A stretch of 32,607 nt of DNA from DATJPD01 sp036394195 (GTDB lineage: Bacteria > Pseudomonadota > Alphaproteobacteria > CACIAM-22H2). The notes under the pieces were generated by a model that worked only from the letters and a program-made list of their open reading frames with translations, was not told the DNA's origin and did not search any database. This document shows, one piece after another, positions 1 to 8,003 of the stretch. Each line of letters starts with the position of its first letter. Position 1 is the first letter of the stretch. The stretch covers positions 1-32,607 of the forward strand of contig DASWFO010000209.1 of the NCBI GenBank assembly GCA_036394195.1. The letters run 5' to 3'. Made by a program: the position numbers and the translations under genes.

Positions 1-1233
1 GTCGTCGACGACGATGCCGACCGCGAGCACCAGTCCGAACAGCGACAGGTTGTTGAGCGAGAATCCCACGGCAGCCAGGACGGCGAAGGTACCGACGAGC
101 GACACCGGGATGGCGGCGATTGGGATGATCGAAGCCCGCCAAGTCTGCAGGAACAGGATGACGACCAGCACGACCAGCACGATCGCGACCATAATGGCCA
201 CGACCACTTCATGCACGGACTGTGTGATGAACACGGTCGCGTCATATTGGTTGTCATAGGCGACGCCGGGAGGAAAATCCTTGGCCAGCTCGGCCATGGT
301 CTTGCGGATCTCGCGCGCAGTGGTCAGTTCGTTCGAGCCCGGTTGCCTGTAGATCAGGATCGGCACGGACCGAACATGGTCCTTGTAACCGTTGGCGCTG
401 TAGTCGAGCGCGCCCAGTTCGACGCGGCCGATATCGCGCACTCTGGTCACCCGGCCGTTGGCATCGGACTTGACGATGATGTCGGCGAATTGCACCGGAT
501 CGGTCAGGCGCCCCAGGGTTTCGACATTGACCTGAAACGCGCCCGATGAGCCGACCGGCGGCTGCGCCAGCACGCCGGCCGATACCTGGACGTTCTGCGC
601 CCGCAAGGCCGCGACCACGTCGCCGGCGGTGAGATCGTCTGCGGCCACCTTGGCTGGGTCGAGCCAGATGCGCATGGCGTAGTCCCGGGCGCCGAAGGTT
701 TGGACGTCGCCGACGCCGTCGAGCCGGGCGATCGCATCCTTGATGTGAAGGGTGGCGTAGTTCGACAGGTAGAGCTGATCGCGCGAGCCGTCAGGCGAAT
801 AGAGATGGGGCACGATCAGATAGTCGCTCGATACCTTCTTAACCGTCAGGCCCAGTTGCTGCACGGGTTCCGGCAGACGCGGCTGGGCGATCAGGACACG
901 GCTTTGCGTCAGCGATTCGGCCGTATTGAGGTCTGTGCCGAGCCTGAAGGTCAGGGTCACGACCAGCTTGCCGTCGCCGGTCGACTGGCTGGAAAAATAG
1001 AGCAGGTTCTCGATGCCGTTGAGCTGCTGCTCGAGGGGCGTCGCCACGGTCTTGCTCAACACCTCAGCCGAGGCGCCGGGATAGCTGGCGGTCACCTGGA
1101 TCGTTGGCGGTGCCACCTCGGGATACTGGGCGACCGGCAGCGCGAAATAAGCGACGGCGCCGACGATCGTGATGAATAGCGACAGGACGATCGCGAAGAT
1201 CGGCCGGCTGATGAAGAAATGCGATATGCGCAT
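1..1233 (-). CDS. RND multidrug efflux permease, HAE1/AcrB type (N-terminal part, cut by window edge)
   Basis: This is the inner-membrane proton-driven pump of a tripartite efflux system. The visible 411 residues start MRISHFFISRPIFA, the usual HAE1 opening with a first membrane helix, followed by the porter region typical of AcrB. Near the cut there is a run of membrane helices ending in GIVVDD, the TM4 motif whose two aspartates carry the proton relay in AcrB (Asp407/408); here they are about residues 410-411, so spacing matches the family. The frame runs off the left edge, so the second half is unseen. The start lies 10 nt after the stop of the adaptor gene, so the two are one operon. Substrates cannot be read from sequence. 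Confidence 0.95.
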   Translation of the reverse strand, partial: MRISHFFISRPIFAIVLSLFITIVGAVAYFALPVAQYPEVAPPTIQVTASYPGASAEVLSKTVATPLEQQLNGIENLLYFSSQSTGDGKLVVTLTFRLGTDLNTAESLTQSRVLIAQPRLPEPVQQLGLTVKKVSSDYLIVPHLYSPDGSRDQLYLSNYATLHIKDAIARLDGVGDVQTFGARDYAMRIWLDPAKVAADDLTAGDVVAALRAQNVQVSAGVLAQPPVGSSGAFQVNVETLGRLTDPVQFADIIVKSDANGRVTRVRDIGRVELGALDYSANGYKDHVRSVPILIYRQPGSNELTTAREIRKTMAELAKDFPPGVAYDNQYDATVFITQSVHEVVVAIMVAIVLVVLVVILFLQTWRASIIPIAAIPVSLVGTFAVLAAVGFSLNNLSLFGLVLAVGIVVDD

Positions 1234-1243
1234 GATCTGGTCC

Positions 1244-2527
1244 TCAGCCCTTGATGGTTGCGTCGATGGTCTGCCGGTGCGGCTCGACCGTCATGCCGGG
1301 GCGCACGCGCATCAGGCCCTGCACGATGACCCGATCGGTCGGCAAGAGGCCGTGGGTGATCACGCGCATGGCATGGTCTTCGAGCTGGCCGGTCTCGACC
1401 GGCTTCGCCACCACGACGCCGTCGTCTTGGACGACCATTACCAGCTTGCCTGCCTGATCGGTGCCGATGGCGGCGTCGGGCACCAGCAGTCCGGGCGCCG
1501 CGGCCGAGAGCGGCACGCGCACCCGGGCGAACGCACCCGGCGCGATCGCCAAATCCGCATTGGAGAGCGTGGCGCGCGCGTGCAGCGTGCCGCTGCTGCG
1601 GTCGATCTGGTTGTCGAGGAAGTCCAGAACGCCGGTCCGCGACCAGGGGCGCTCGCCGTCCAGGCTAATCTGAACCGTGTTGGTGGCTTCGGGCCGCGCA
1701 TTGGCCGAGTGCTTGTAAGCGACGTAATCTGCCTCGCTCATGTCAAAGTCGAGATAGACGGGATCGAGCGAGACGATGGTGGTGAGCTCGGTCGCGCCGG
1801 TGGCGCCGGGGCCACCGGTGATCAGGCTACCGATCGAGACATGCCGCCGGCTCACACGGCCGGTGAAGGGCGCCGTGATGCGGGTGAACTCGAGATTGAG
1901 CTGGGCTGCATGAATGGCTGCTTCCGCCGACTTGACGGTCGCGGCAGCCGCGCGCTGCCCTTGCGTTCGCTCATCCAGACGTTCGTCGGACTCGTAACCG
2001 AGGCGATTCAGCTGCGCGCTGCGGCCGATCTGCTTATTGGCCAGCGCTACCGTGGCCGATGCCGTCTGGAATTGCGCACTCGCCTGTTCGAGCTGGATCT
2101 CGTACGGCCGCGGATCGATCACGAACAGCAGATCGCCCTTGTGCACGATCTGACCGTCCTTGAAATGGATCTCGGTCAGGTAGCCGCTGACCTGGGCGTG
2201 CAGCACGACTTGGTTCACCGCGGAGAGCTGACCGGTGAGGTCGGTGCGGTTGGCAACATTCGCCTGCATCGGCGCCGAGACCACGACGCTGGGCGGCGGC
2301 AACGCCGCCGCGGTCACAGGCGGCGCCGTGAAACTGTCATAGGCCCACAAGCCCAGGCCGGCAGCGACGATCAGGGCGCCAATGGCAATCGCGGCCGGTG
2401 AGCGGCCTCGATTCGCGGCACTTGGCGCAAGCGGAAATTCCCGAAGATCGACGCGTGCGTCGCTCGACGCATGGTGACCATTTGCCAAGGCGTCGCTGCG
2501 AATGGTGGGATGCTGATCGTCGGGCAT
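1244..2527 (-). CDS. RND efflux periplasmic adaptor (membrane fusion protein, HlyD/AcrA family)
   Basis: The protein has 427 residues. A hydrophobic segment near residues 40-60 acts as signal anchor. It is followed by the lipoyl-like half with the motif GYLTEIHFKDGQIVHKGD, an alpha-helical hairpin rich in Ala/Gln, the second lipoyl half (FTGRVSRRHVSIGSLI) and the beta-barrel and membrane-proximal domains, in the order found in AcrA/MexA. It links the pump to an outer-membrane channel, which is not in the window. The frame is open 25 codons further up, but the ATG at 2527 has a GGAGG six to seven bases upstream and begins MPDDQHP, so that start is chosen. No lipobox cysteine is evident. The natural regulator would be the divergent LysR gene, which is broken. 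Confidence 0.93.
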   Translation of the reverse strand: MPDDQHPTIRSDALANGHHASSDARVDLREFPLAPSAANRGRSPAAIAIGALIVAAGLGLWAYDSFTAPPVTAAALPPPSVVVSAPMQANVANRTDLTGQLSAVNQVVLHAQVSGYLTEIHFKDGQIVHKGDLLFVIDPRPYEIQLEQASAQFQTASATVALANKQIGRSAQLNRLGYESDERLDERTQGQRAAAATVKSAEAAIHAAQLNLEFTRITAPFTGRVSRRHVSIGSLITGGPGATGATELTTIVSLDPVYLDFDMSEADYVAYKHSANARPEATNTVQISLDGERPWSRTGVLDFLDNQIDRSSGTLHARATLSNADLAIAPGAFARVRVPLSAAAPGLLVPDAAIGTDQAGKLVMVVQDDGVVVAKPVETGQLEDHAMRVITHGLLPTDRVIVQGLMRVRPGMTVEPHRQTIDATIKG

Positions 2528-2621
2528 GAGGGCCTCCGGTTGACTGCCCCCTAAAAATAGATCATCCAAATATTCTCGGAATTGCCGATTTGGTGGATTC
2601 ACTTATTCCTGAGGATCGTAG

Positions 2622-2722
2622 ATGGCCACTATCCTCGAAAAGACGACAGGCCTGGTCGCGTTCGTGCGGACGGTCGATGCCGGCTCGTTCAGTGCCGCAA
2701 GTAGGCTTATCGGTTCGAGTCA
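2622..2722 (+). pseudogene. LysR-family regulator, N-terminal remnant only
   Basis: The ATG opens MATILEKTTGLVAFVRTVDA followed by GSFSAASRLIGSS, the first helices of a LysR-type winged-helix DNA-binding domain. Homology stops at about codon 33, before the recognition helix is complete. The reading frame then runs into unrelated sequence and stops at 3017. It is divergent from the RND operon, the usual place for an RND-controlling LysR gene, 94 bp from the adaptor start. The stub cannot bind DNA on its own. The exact junction is uncertain by several bases (roughly 2715-2728). Confidence 0.7.
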
Positions 2723-2967
2723 ATCATGCGCTGGCTCGAGAAATCGGGAGCCGGGGTATCACGGTCAACAACGTCCAGCCGGGCCCAATCGACACGGATT
2801 TGAATCCCGCCTCCGGCGATTGGGCGGTGCCGCAAAAGGCCGCCACGGCGCTCGAACGTTATGGCCGTCCGGACGAGATCGCGGCAATGGTGGCCTTCGT
2901 CACCGGTCCGGAGTCCTCATACATTACCGGGGCAAATCTTACTGTCGATGGTGGAATGAATGCCTGA
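2723..2967 (+). pseudogene. Short-chain dehydrogenase/reductase, C-terminal remnant only
   Basis: This frame encodes about 81 residues of a classical SDR C-terminus: ALAREIGSRGITVNNVQPG, then a proline-rich PGPIDTD loop, RYGRPDEIAAMVAFV, and the terminal SYITGANLTVDGGMNA. The nucleotide-binding glycine motif, NNAG and the catalytic Ser-Tyr-Lys are absent because everything upstream of them is missing. The fragment is in a different frame from the LysR stub that precedes it, so no joined protein is made. A deletion that fused two neighbouring genes would produce this arrangement. Of the gene remnants, this is the clearer match. Confidence 0.75.
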
Positions 2968-3153
2968 GCCAAGGCACACGCTCAGTTCGAGGAGCTGCAC
3001 CAAATCACGCAAGGTGAGTGCCATGACTGCCGATTTATGTCGCTGATTGGCACATCTCGGACCTGCCGTGGCGGTCAGCTTAGGGCCGAAAATCGCTGCA
3101 AAGCGGAAACGGGCTAGGCCCCGCTCACCAATCTCGATTTATGAGGACACGTC

Positions 3154-3867
3154 CTAGCCGCCATCCTTCAGCAGCGCCAGGCCCTTGCGGCGCCACAGGT
3201 TCCAGGCACGGCCGTAGGTCTGGACCGGCGCCGAGGCCTTCACCTCGGCCCCGTCGAGATAGGTGATCTTGCCGCGGCTGCCCGCGAGCGAGAGCGCTTG
3301 CATCTGCAGCTTGGCATTGAGCTCGAGGTAGATCGCGCGGCCGATCGCCCGCGCCAGGTCCTCGCCGACGGTGACCGAGCCGTGGCCGCGCATGAGCGCC
3401 GCCGGCTTCTTGCCCAGGGTCGTGGCCAGCGCCTTGCCGAGCTTCGGCGTCTCGACGAGAAGATTGCTGCCTTTCTGCACCTTGCGGATCTCGAAGTTCG
3501 GGATGCCGTCGCCGACGAACGCGGCCATGTGGAACACGGGCCGGAGCTGGCAGGTCGTGATCCCGAAGGGAATGATCGACGGCGAGTGGTTGTGCACGAC
3601 CGCCATCACCTCCGGCCGCGACTTGTAGATCTCGCCGTGGATGTAGCGCTCGCGGTACATCTCGCGGCCGCGCTGCTCGAGCGGGTTGCTGTCGAGGTCG
3701 AACTCCATGATGTCGTCCTCGGTGACCAGCTCGGGCGCCAGCGAGCGCGAGATGAAGTAGCGCTTGGGATCGCGGTCCGAGCGCACGCTCACGTGGCCAT
3801 ATCCGTCGATGACACCGTGCTCGGCGAGGACGCGGTACGACGCGACAAGATCTTCGATCAGGCTCAT
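3154..3867 (-). CDS. Class II aldolase/adducin-family decarboxylase or aldolase
   Basis: The protein has 237 residues and the zinc-dependent class II aldolase fold. His92 and His94 (in VHNHSP) and His162 (in MRGHGSVTVG) are the expected metal ligands, and Glu79 in HGEIYKS is in the position of the catalytic acid. The family includes L-fuculose-phosphate aldolase and the 2-hydroxy-3-carboxymuconate semialdehyde decarboxylases of phthalate-type pathways. A catabolic decarboxylase is the likelier role here, given the neighbouring Rieske oxygenase. The start at 3867 is preceded by AGGGGGGAA. It follows the TctC gene on the same strand by 34 nt, so the pair is probably co-transcribed. The substrate is not determinable. 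Confidence 0.85.
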   Translation of the reverse strand: MSLIEDLVASYRVLAEHGVIDGYGHVSVRSDRDPKRYFISRSLAPELVTEDDIMEFDLDSNPLEQRGREMYRERYIHGEIYKSRPEVMAVVHNHSPSIIPFGITTCQLRPVFHMAAFVGDGIPNFEIRKVQKGSNLLVETPKLGKALATTLGKKPAALMRGHGSVTVGEDLARAIGRAIYLELNAKLQMQALSLAGSRGKITYLDGAEVKASAPVQTYGRAWNLWRRKGLALLKDGG

Positions 3868-3901
3868 TTGTTCCCCCCTTATGGGACGTCGGTGATGTCG
3901 G

Positions 3902-4897
3902 TCAGTCTGCCTTGATGCCGGCATTGGCCACGACCCGGGCCCAGCGGGCAAGCTCCTCGCGCAACAGGTTGCCCATGCGCTCGGGCGGGCCGCCGCCGGG
4001 AGTCATGCCCTGCTTGGCCAGCGCCTCGCGGATGTCCGGTTCCTGGAGCAGCGCGTTGATGTCGGAATTCAGCTTCTCGACGAACCGCGCCGGCGTGTTC
4101 GGCGGCGCCAATGCACCGTACCACGTATAGACGACCAGCTTCGGGAAGCCGAGCTCCTTCATGGTCGGCACATCGGGAAACGCCGGCGAGCGCTCATCGG
4201 TCGTCACCGCCAGCATCTTGACCTGGCCGGCGGCGACGTACGGCGCCCCCGTTTGCAGCGGCACCATCATCGCCTGGACATGCCCGCCGATCAGGTCGGT
4301 CGTCGCCCCGCCGGACGCCTTATAGGGCACGTGCACGATATCGATGCCGGTCTCGAGCTTGAACAGCTCCATCGCCAGGTGCTGCGGCGTGCCGCTGCCC
4401 GGCGAGGAGTAGTTGAGCTTGCCGGGTTGCTTCTTCACATACGAGATGAACTCGGCAACGGTCTTCACCGGCACGTTGTCGGCGACGAGCAGGGACACCG
4501 CACTGGTCGCGATCAGCGATACCGGCGTGAAGTCTTTCACCGGGTTGTACGGCACGTTTTTCTCGACCACGGCGCTGGTGCCGAACGAGGTGGCGGTGAA
4601 CAGGAAGGTGTAGCCGTCGGGGGCCGCGTTGGCGACCAGGGCGGCGCCGAGCGTGCTGCTGGCGCCGGGCCGGTTCTCGGTGACGAATGAGGTCTTCCAG
4701 CGTTCGCCGAGCTTCGGGCCGAGGAGGCGCGACAGGATGTCGGCCCCGGTGCCGGGCGTGTACGGCACGATGATTTTGACCAGCCGGCCCGGAGCGGGAT
4801 ACGCCTCCTGGGCGGCTGCGCCGCGGCAGGCGGTGGCGACGGCAAGCCCGACCGCGCCGGCCAGAAGCCGCCGGCGAGTGGTGTTCGGGGCATTCAT
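3902..4897 (-). CDS. TctC/Bug-family tripartite tricarboxylate transporter solute-binding protein (copy 1)
   Basis: The protein has 331 residues. The N-terminus has an arginine cluster (TTRRRLLAG) and a hydrophobic stretch ending near AAAQ at residue 30, so it is exported, possibly by Tat. Bug-family signatures follow in order: IIVPYTPGTGADILSR, ENRPGASSTLGA, APDGYTFLF and VHVPYKASGGATTDLIGGHV. Family members bind carboxylated or aromatic acids in the periplasm. No TctA or TctB membrane subunit is encoded nearby, as is usual for the expanded Bug families. It heads a minus-strand transcript with the class II aldolase gene and is divergent from the Rieske oxygenase genes. Confidence 0.93.
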   Translation of the reverse strand: MNAPNTTRRRLLAGAVGLAVATACRGAAAQEAYPAPGRLVKIIVPYTPGTGADILSRLLGPKLGERWKTSFVTENRPGASSTLGAALVANAAPDGYTFLFTATSFGTSAVVEKNVPYNPVKDFTPVSLIATSAVSLLVADNVPVKTVAEFISYVKKQPGKLNYSSPGSGTPQHLAMELFKLETGIDIVHVPYKASGGATTDLIGGHVQAMMVPLQTGAPYVAAGQVKMLAVTTDERSPAFPDVPTMKELGFPKLVVYTWYGALAPPNTPARFVEKLNSDINALLQEPDIREALAKQGMTPGGGPPERMGNLLREELARWARVVANAGIKAD

Positions 4898-4992
4898 CGG
4901 GTGGGTGTTCCTCCGTAGGCGGACGAGTATAATTAGGAGATGGACGCCGCCGCAAACATTGCTTATCGCGGCGGCGCAGCATGTGAGGCCTT
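4898..4992. promoter_or_regulatory. Divergent intergenic region, candidate -10 elements on both strands
   Basis: These 95 bp separate the TctC gene and the Rieske alpha gene. They hold the only AT-rich stretch nearby: TATAAT at 4928-4933 on the plus strand, overlapping TATACT on the minus strand (4931-4926). No good -35 hexamer is seen at 16-18 bp for either strand, so the call rests on the -10 boxes and position. No operator palindrome was recognised. Confidence 0.35.
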
Positions 4993-6279
4993 ATGAACGA
5001 CCGAACGTTCGTGGTGAACGAGCCCGAGGGGCTGAACTTCCAGGTGAACCGCGCGACCCTGGTCGATCCAGCGGTGCTGGAGATGGAGCGGCGCCGGATT
5101 TTCGATGTGTGCTGGATCTATGTCGGCCATGAGTCGGAGATTTCGGTCCCCGGCGATTTCAAGACCCGCAACGTCGCGGGGCGGCCGGTCATCTTCTGCC
5201 GCGACAGCAAGGCCGCCATCCGCGTGTTCCTGAACGTCTGCCGCCATCGCGGGGCCATCGTCTGCCGCGAGCCGGAGGGCAACGCGAGGAGCTATTTCTG
5301 CTTCTACCACGGCTGGACGTACAACCGGGACGGCGCGCTCGACGGCGTCCCCGGCGCCACCTCGTATCCGGCGAGCTTCGACAAGTGCCAGTACGGCCTG
5401 GCCGAGCCGCCGCAGGTGGCGAGCTATCGCGGCTTCGTGTTCGTCAACTTCGACAAAACCGCGATGCCGCTCGACGAGTATCTCGCCGGGGCCAAGGACT
5501 ATATCGACCTGGTCATCGACCAGTCGCCGTCCGGCCGGATGGAGATCATCCAGGGCACCCAGGAATACGACATCAAGGCGAATTGGAAGCTCCTGGTCGA
5601 GAACAGCTTCGACGACTATCACCTGCTGACCACGCATTCGACCTGGCTCGATTACATGAAGCGGTCGGGTGTGGAGATGAAGCGGCCGGAAAGGGGCCAT
5701 CTGCTGCCGGCCCACGGCATCGGCAAGTCGCTCGGCAACGGCCATGCGGTGATCGACAACGTGAATTTCCGCGGCCGGCCGGTCGCGAAATGGATCCCGA
5801 TCTACGGCGAGGCGGCGAAGCCCGAGATCGAGCGGATCCGCGCCGAGCTCGTGGCCCGGCTCGGCGAGACGCGGGCGGCGCGCGTCGCCGACACCAACCG
5901 CAACCTGGTGATCTTCCCGAACCTGGTCATCAACGACGGCTCGGCGGTGACGGTGCGCACCTTCCACCCGGTGGCCGCCGATCACATGAAGGTGCGGGCC
6001 TGGGCGCTGGGCCCGAAGGAGGAGACCGCCGCGGCGCGCTCGATCCGCCTCGACAGCTTCCTCACGTTCTACGGGCCGGGCGGCTTCGCGACCCCCGACG
6101 ACGTCGAGGCGCTCGAATCGGTCCAGGCCGGCATGGCCACCTATCGCGAGGTGCCGTGGTCGGTGATGACCCGCGGCATGGGCAAGAACGAGGACCAGCT
6201 CAACACCGACGAGCTGCATCTCCGCACGTTCTGGCTGCAATGGGACAAGTTCATGACGGCAGGGCGCCATGCCGCCTGA
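4993..6279 (+). CDS. Rieske non-heme iron ring-hydroxylating oxygenase, alpha (catalytic) subunit
   Basis: The protein has 428 residues. The N-terminal Rieske domain binds a [2Fe-2S] cluster through Cys83, His85, Cys103 and His106 (VCRHRGAIVC then YFCFYHGWTY). The C-terminal catalytic domain has the mononuclear iron facial triad: His210 and His215 in SFDDYHLLTTH, with Asp369 or Asp370 as third ligand. Asp207/208 is placed to bridge the two centres between subunits. Family members insert O2 into aromatic rings as cis-diols, using electrons from a reductase and ferredoxin, neither of which is encoded beside it. The beta gene overlaps its end. The substrate (benzoate, anthranilate or phthalate type) cannot be resolved by eye. 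Confidence 0.93.
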   Translation: MNDRTFVVNEPEGLNFQVNRATLVDPAVLEMERRRIFDVCWIYVGHESEISVPGDFKTRNVAGRPVIFCRDSKAAIRVFLNVCRHRGAIVCREPEGNARSYFCFYHGWTYNRDGALDGVPGATSYPASFDKCQYGLAEPPQVASYRGFVFVNFDKTAMPLDEYLAGAKDYIDLVIDQSPSGRMEIIQGTQEYDIKANWKLLVENSFDDYHLLTTHSTWLDYMKRSGVEMKRPERGHLLPAHGIGKSLGNGHAVIDNVNFRGRPVAKWIPIYGEAAKPEIERIRAELVARLGETRAARVADTNRNLVIFPNLVINDGSAVTVRTFHPVAADHMKVRAWALGPKEETAAARSIRLDSFLTFYGPGGFATPDDVEALESVQAGMATYREVPWSVMTRGMGKNEDQLNTDELHLRTFWLQWDKFMTAGRHAA

Positions 6280-6778
6280 CGCCGCGACGCCGGCGGCCGC
6301 GGTGACCCGGCAGCAGGTCGAAGACTTCCTCTACCACGAGGCCGCCCTGCTCGACGCGTGGCGGCTCGACGACTGGCTGGCCCTGCTCACCGACGACGCG
6401 ACGTACCGCGTGCCGTCCAACGACCGGCCCGACGCCGATCCCGCCACCACGCTGTTCACCATCGCCGACGACATCCGGCGGATCAAGGCGCGGGTGCTGC
6501 GGCTCAAGGACAAGAACGCGCACGCTGAATACCCGCCGTCCCGCACCCGGCGGATGATCAGCAATGTGCGGATCGTCGGACGCTCGGGTGCGGATCTGCA
6601 GGTCGAGGCGAATTTCGTGGTCTACCGCTATCGCCGCAACGAGCAGATCCGCGAATATGTCGGGCGTTACCGCTTTGGCCTGCGCGTCGAGGACGGCGGC
6701 TTCAAGATCAAGAGCCGCGAAGCTGTGCTCGACGCCCTGGAGCTCGGCTCGCTGGGCTCGGTGAGCTTTATTCTCTAG
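6269..6778 (+). CDS. Ring-hydroxylating oxygenase, beta (small structural) subunit
   Basis: The protein has 169 residues of the NTF2/SnoaL-like fold, typical length for oxygenase beta subunits. It begins with a helix (QVEDFLYHEAALLDAWRLDD) and then WLALLTDDATYRVPSND, and ends in a strand-rich half with FKIKSREAVLDALEL. It builds the alpha3-beta3 mushroom-shaped hexamer and has no metal site of its own. The ATG lies inside the last codons of the alpha gene (11-nt overlap), which indicates translational coupling and a 1:1 ratio. Confidence 0.9.
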   Translation: MPPDAATPAAAVTRQQVEDFLYHEAALLDAWRLDDWLALLTDDATYRVPSNDRPDADPATTLFTIADDIRRIKARVLRLKDKNAHAEYPPSRTRRMISNVRIVGRSGADLQVEANFVVYRYRRNEQIREYVGRYRFGLRVEDGGFKIKSREAVLDALELGSLGSVSFIL

Positions 6779-6796
6779 GGATTCACCCCCACCCCA

Positions 6797-6886
6797 ACCC
6801 TCCCCCGTCGAGGGGGAGGGGGTAAGAGGGAGGGCTCGCCTAAAGTCTTCACCCTCCCCCCTTGCGGGGGAGGGTAGGGTGGGGGG
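6797..6886. repeat. C/G-rich palindromic repeat, two tandem units
   Basis: Two adjacent hairpins, each a run of C facing a run of G (6797-6823, and 6852-6886 with a short TTGC loop), lie between convergent genes. The second unit is repeated almost exactly (34 of 35 bases) at 24062-24096. The hairpins could stop transcription arriving from both sides, but there is no T tract. They look like members of a dispersed REP-type family. Confidence 0.75.
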
Positions 6887-6893
6887 TGAGCGT

Positions 6894-7862
6894 CTATTCC
6901 GCGCCGCCCGGCTTCAAGACCCGCACCGGCTTGCTGTCGAGGAAGGCCAGGATGTCCTCGACCACGTCGTTGAAATAGATCCGGTAGGTCTCCTCGGTGA
7001 CGAAGCCGACATGCGGCGTCACCACGACGTTGTCGAGCTTGCGAAGCGGGTGATCCGGCGGCAGCGGCTCCTGGTCGTAGACGTCGAGCGCCGCACCGGC
7101 GATCTGCTTTGCCCGCAGCGCCTTCAGGAGTGCTGCCTCGTCGACCAGCGGCCCGCGCGACGTGTTCACCAGCACCGCGGTCTTCTTCATCATGCCCAGC
7201 TCGCGCGCACCGACGATGCCGCGGCTGCGCTCGCTCAGCACCAGGTGCAGCGAGATGATGTCGGCCGAGGAGAACAGCTCCTCCTTGCTCACCGCCGTGG
7301 CACCGGCCGCGGCCGCCTTGCCGGGCGTCATGTTCTGACTCCAGGCGATCGTCTTCATGCCGAACGCTTGGCCGATCTTGGCGACGCCGGCGCCGATCTT
7401 GCCGAGCCCGATGACGCCGAGGGTCTTGTCGTGGATCGTGTTGCCGATGGTGGTCTGCCAGCCGCCGCCCCGGACGTTCTGCTCCTCCAGCGGGATGTGG
7501 CGCAGGAAGGCGAGGATCATCCCCCAGGTGAACTGCACCATCTGCGGCGCCGAGGCCGGATTGTTGGTGTGGCAGACCGTGACGCCGCACTCGTTCGCCG
7601 CTTCGACGTCGATCGAGAGGTTGCGCGACCCGGTGGTGATCAGGAGCTTCAGATTGGGAAGCTTCTTGAACAGGTCGCGCTTGAAGGGCGTGCGCTCACG
7701 CATGCAGCACACGATGTCGAATGGCGCCAGCCGCTTGGCGACCGCGTCGACGCCCTCGGCATGATCGGTGAAGACGGTGATCTCCGCTTTGCCGCGCAGC
7801 TTGCCCCAATCCGCCATCTTCAACGCGACGTTCTGGTAATCGTCCAATACGGCGACTTTCAT
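6894..7862 (-). CDS. D-2-hydroxyacid dehydrogenase, NAD(P)-dependent
   Basis: The protein has 322 residues and resembles D-3-phosphoglycerate dehydrogenase/glyoxylate reductase. The Rossmann motif GLGKIG is at 152-157. The catalytic triad is complete: Arg236 in NTSRGPLVDE, Glu265 in DVYDQEPLP and His284 in TPHVGFVTEE. It interconverts a 2-oxo acid and a D-2-hydroxy acid, in the cytosol. The start at 7862 has GAGG six bases upstream. It is convergent with the oxygenase beta gene and follows a TctC gene on the same strand, with repeats between. There is no C-terminal ACT domain, so it is not a full SerA. Confidence 0.9.
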   Translation of the reverse strand: MKVAVLDDYQNVALKMADWGKLRGKAEITVFTDHAEGVDAVAKRLAPFDIVCCMRERTPFKRDLFKKLPNLKLLITTGSRNLSIDVEAANECGVTVCHTNNPASAPQMVQFTWGMILAFLRHIPLEEQNVRGGGWQTTIGNTIHDKTLGVIGLGKIGAGVAKIGQAFGMKTIAWSQNMTPGKAAAAGATAVSKEELFSSADIISLHLVLSERSRGIVGARELGMMKKTAVLVNTSRGPLVDEAALLKALRAKQIAGAALDVYDQEPLPPDHPLRKLDNVVVTPHVGFVTEETYRIYFNDVVEDILAFLDSKPVRVLKPGGAE

Positions 7863-7891
7863 GATCGACCTCGGCTTAGAGAAACATCGCT

Positions 7892-7968
7892 ATGCCCGCG
7901 TCGGTGTCGCGTTTCGCGAGCACCTGGGCGGGCATCCAGTCTTGCTGGACCCCCGCTTTCGCGGGGGT
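7892..7968. repeat. Dispersed intergenic repeat, 'ATGCCCGCGTCGGTG' family (copy 1)
   Basis: The element has two imperfect inverted halves: ATGCCCGCGTC facing GCGGGCATCCAG, then a CCCCCGC hairpin with a TTTC loop. The same order recurs at 16790-16883 and, in a CCGGC variant, at 20208-20257. It is non-coding, and similar elements sit in many gaps of this window. Confidence 0.7.
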
Positions 7969-8003
7969 AGAGTGATCGACAGAGAAACTCTGTCTATCAC
8001 TCT
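7969..8003. terminator. Hairpin overlapping the 3' end of the second TctC gene
   Basis: AGAGTGATCGACAGAG pairs with CTCTGTCTATCACTCT around an AAA loop, a 16-bp stem with one mismatch. The TctC stop codon (7999-7997) lies inside the right arm, so the hairpin ends that gene exactly. No T tract follows on either strand, so it may act as an mRNA 3' stabiliser or a weak, Rho-assisted terminator. Confidence 0.5.

Noticed and set aside
1169..2401. A 410-codon plus-strand frame opposite the efflux adaptor gene
   Set aside because: It is the mirror frame of a clear adaptor protein on the minus strand, rich in Arg/His/Gly/Asp and with no recognisable fold; such long antisense frames are expected in high-GC DNA.
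6780..6893. Intrinsic terminators for the convergent oxygenase and dehydrogenase genes
   Set aside because: The hairpins are strong but there is no T tract on either strand and the units are repeated elsewhere, so they are listed as repeats.
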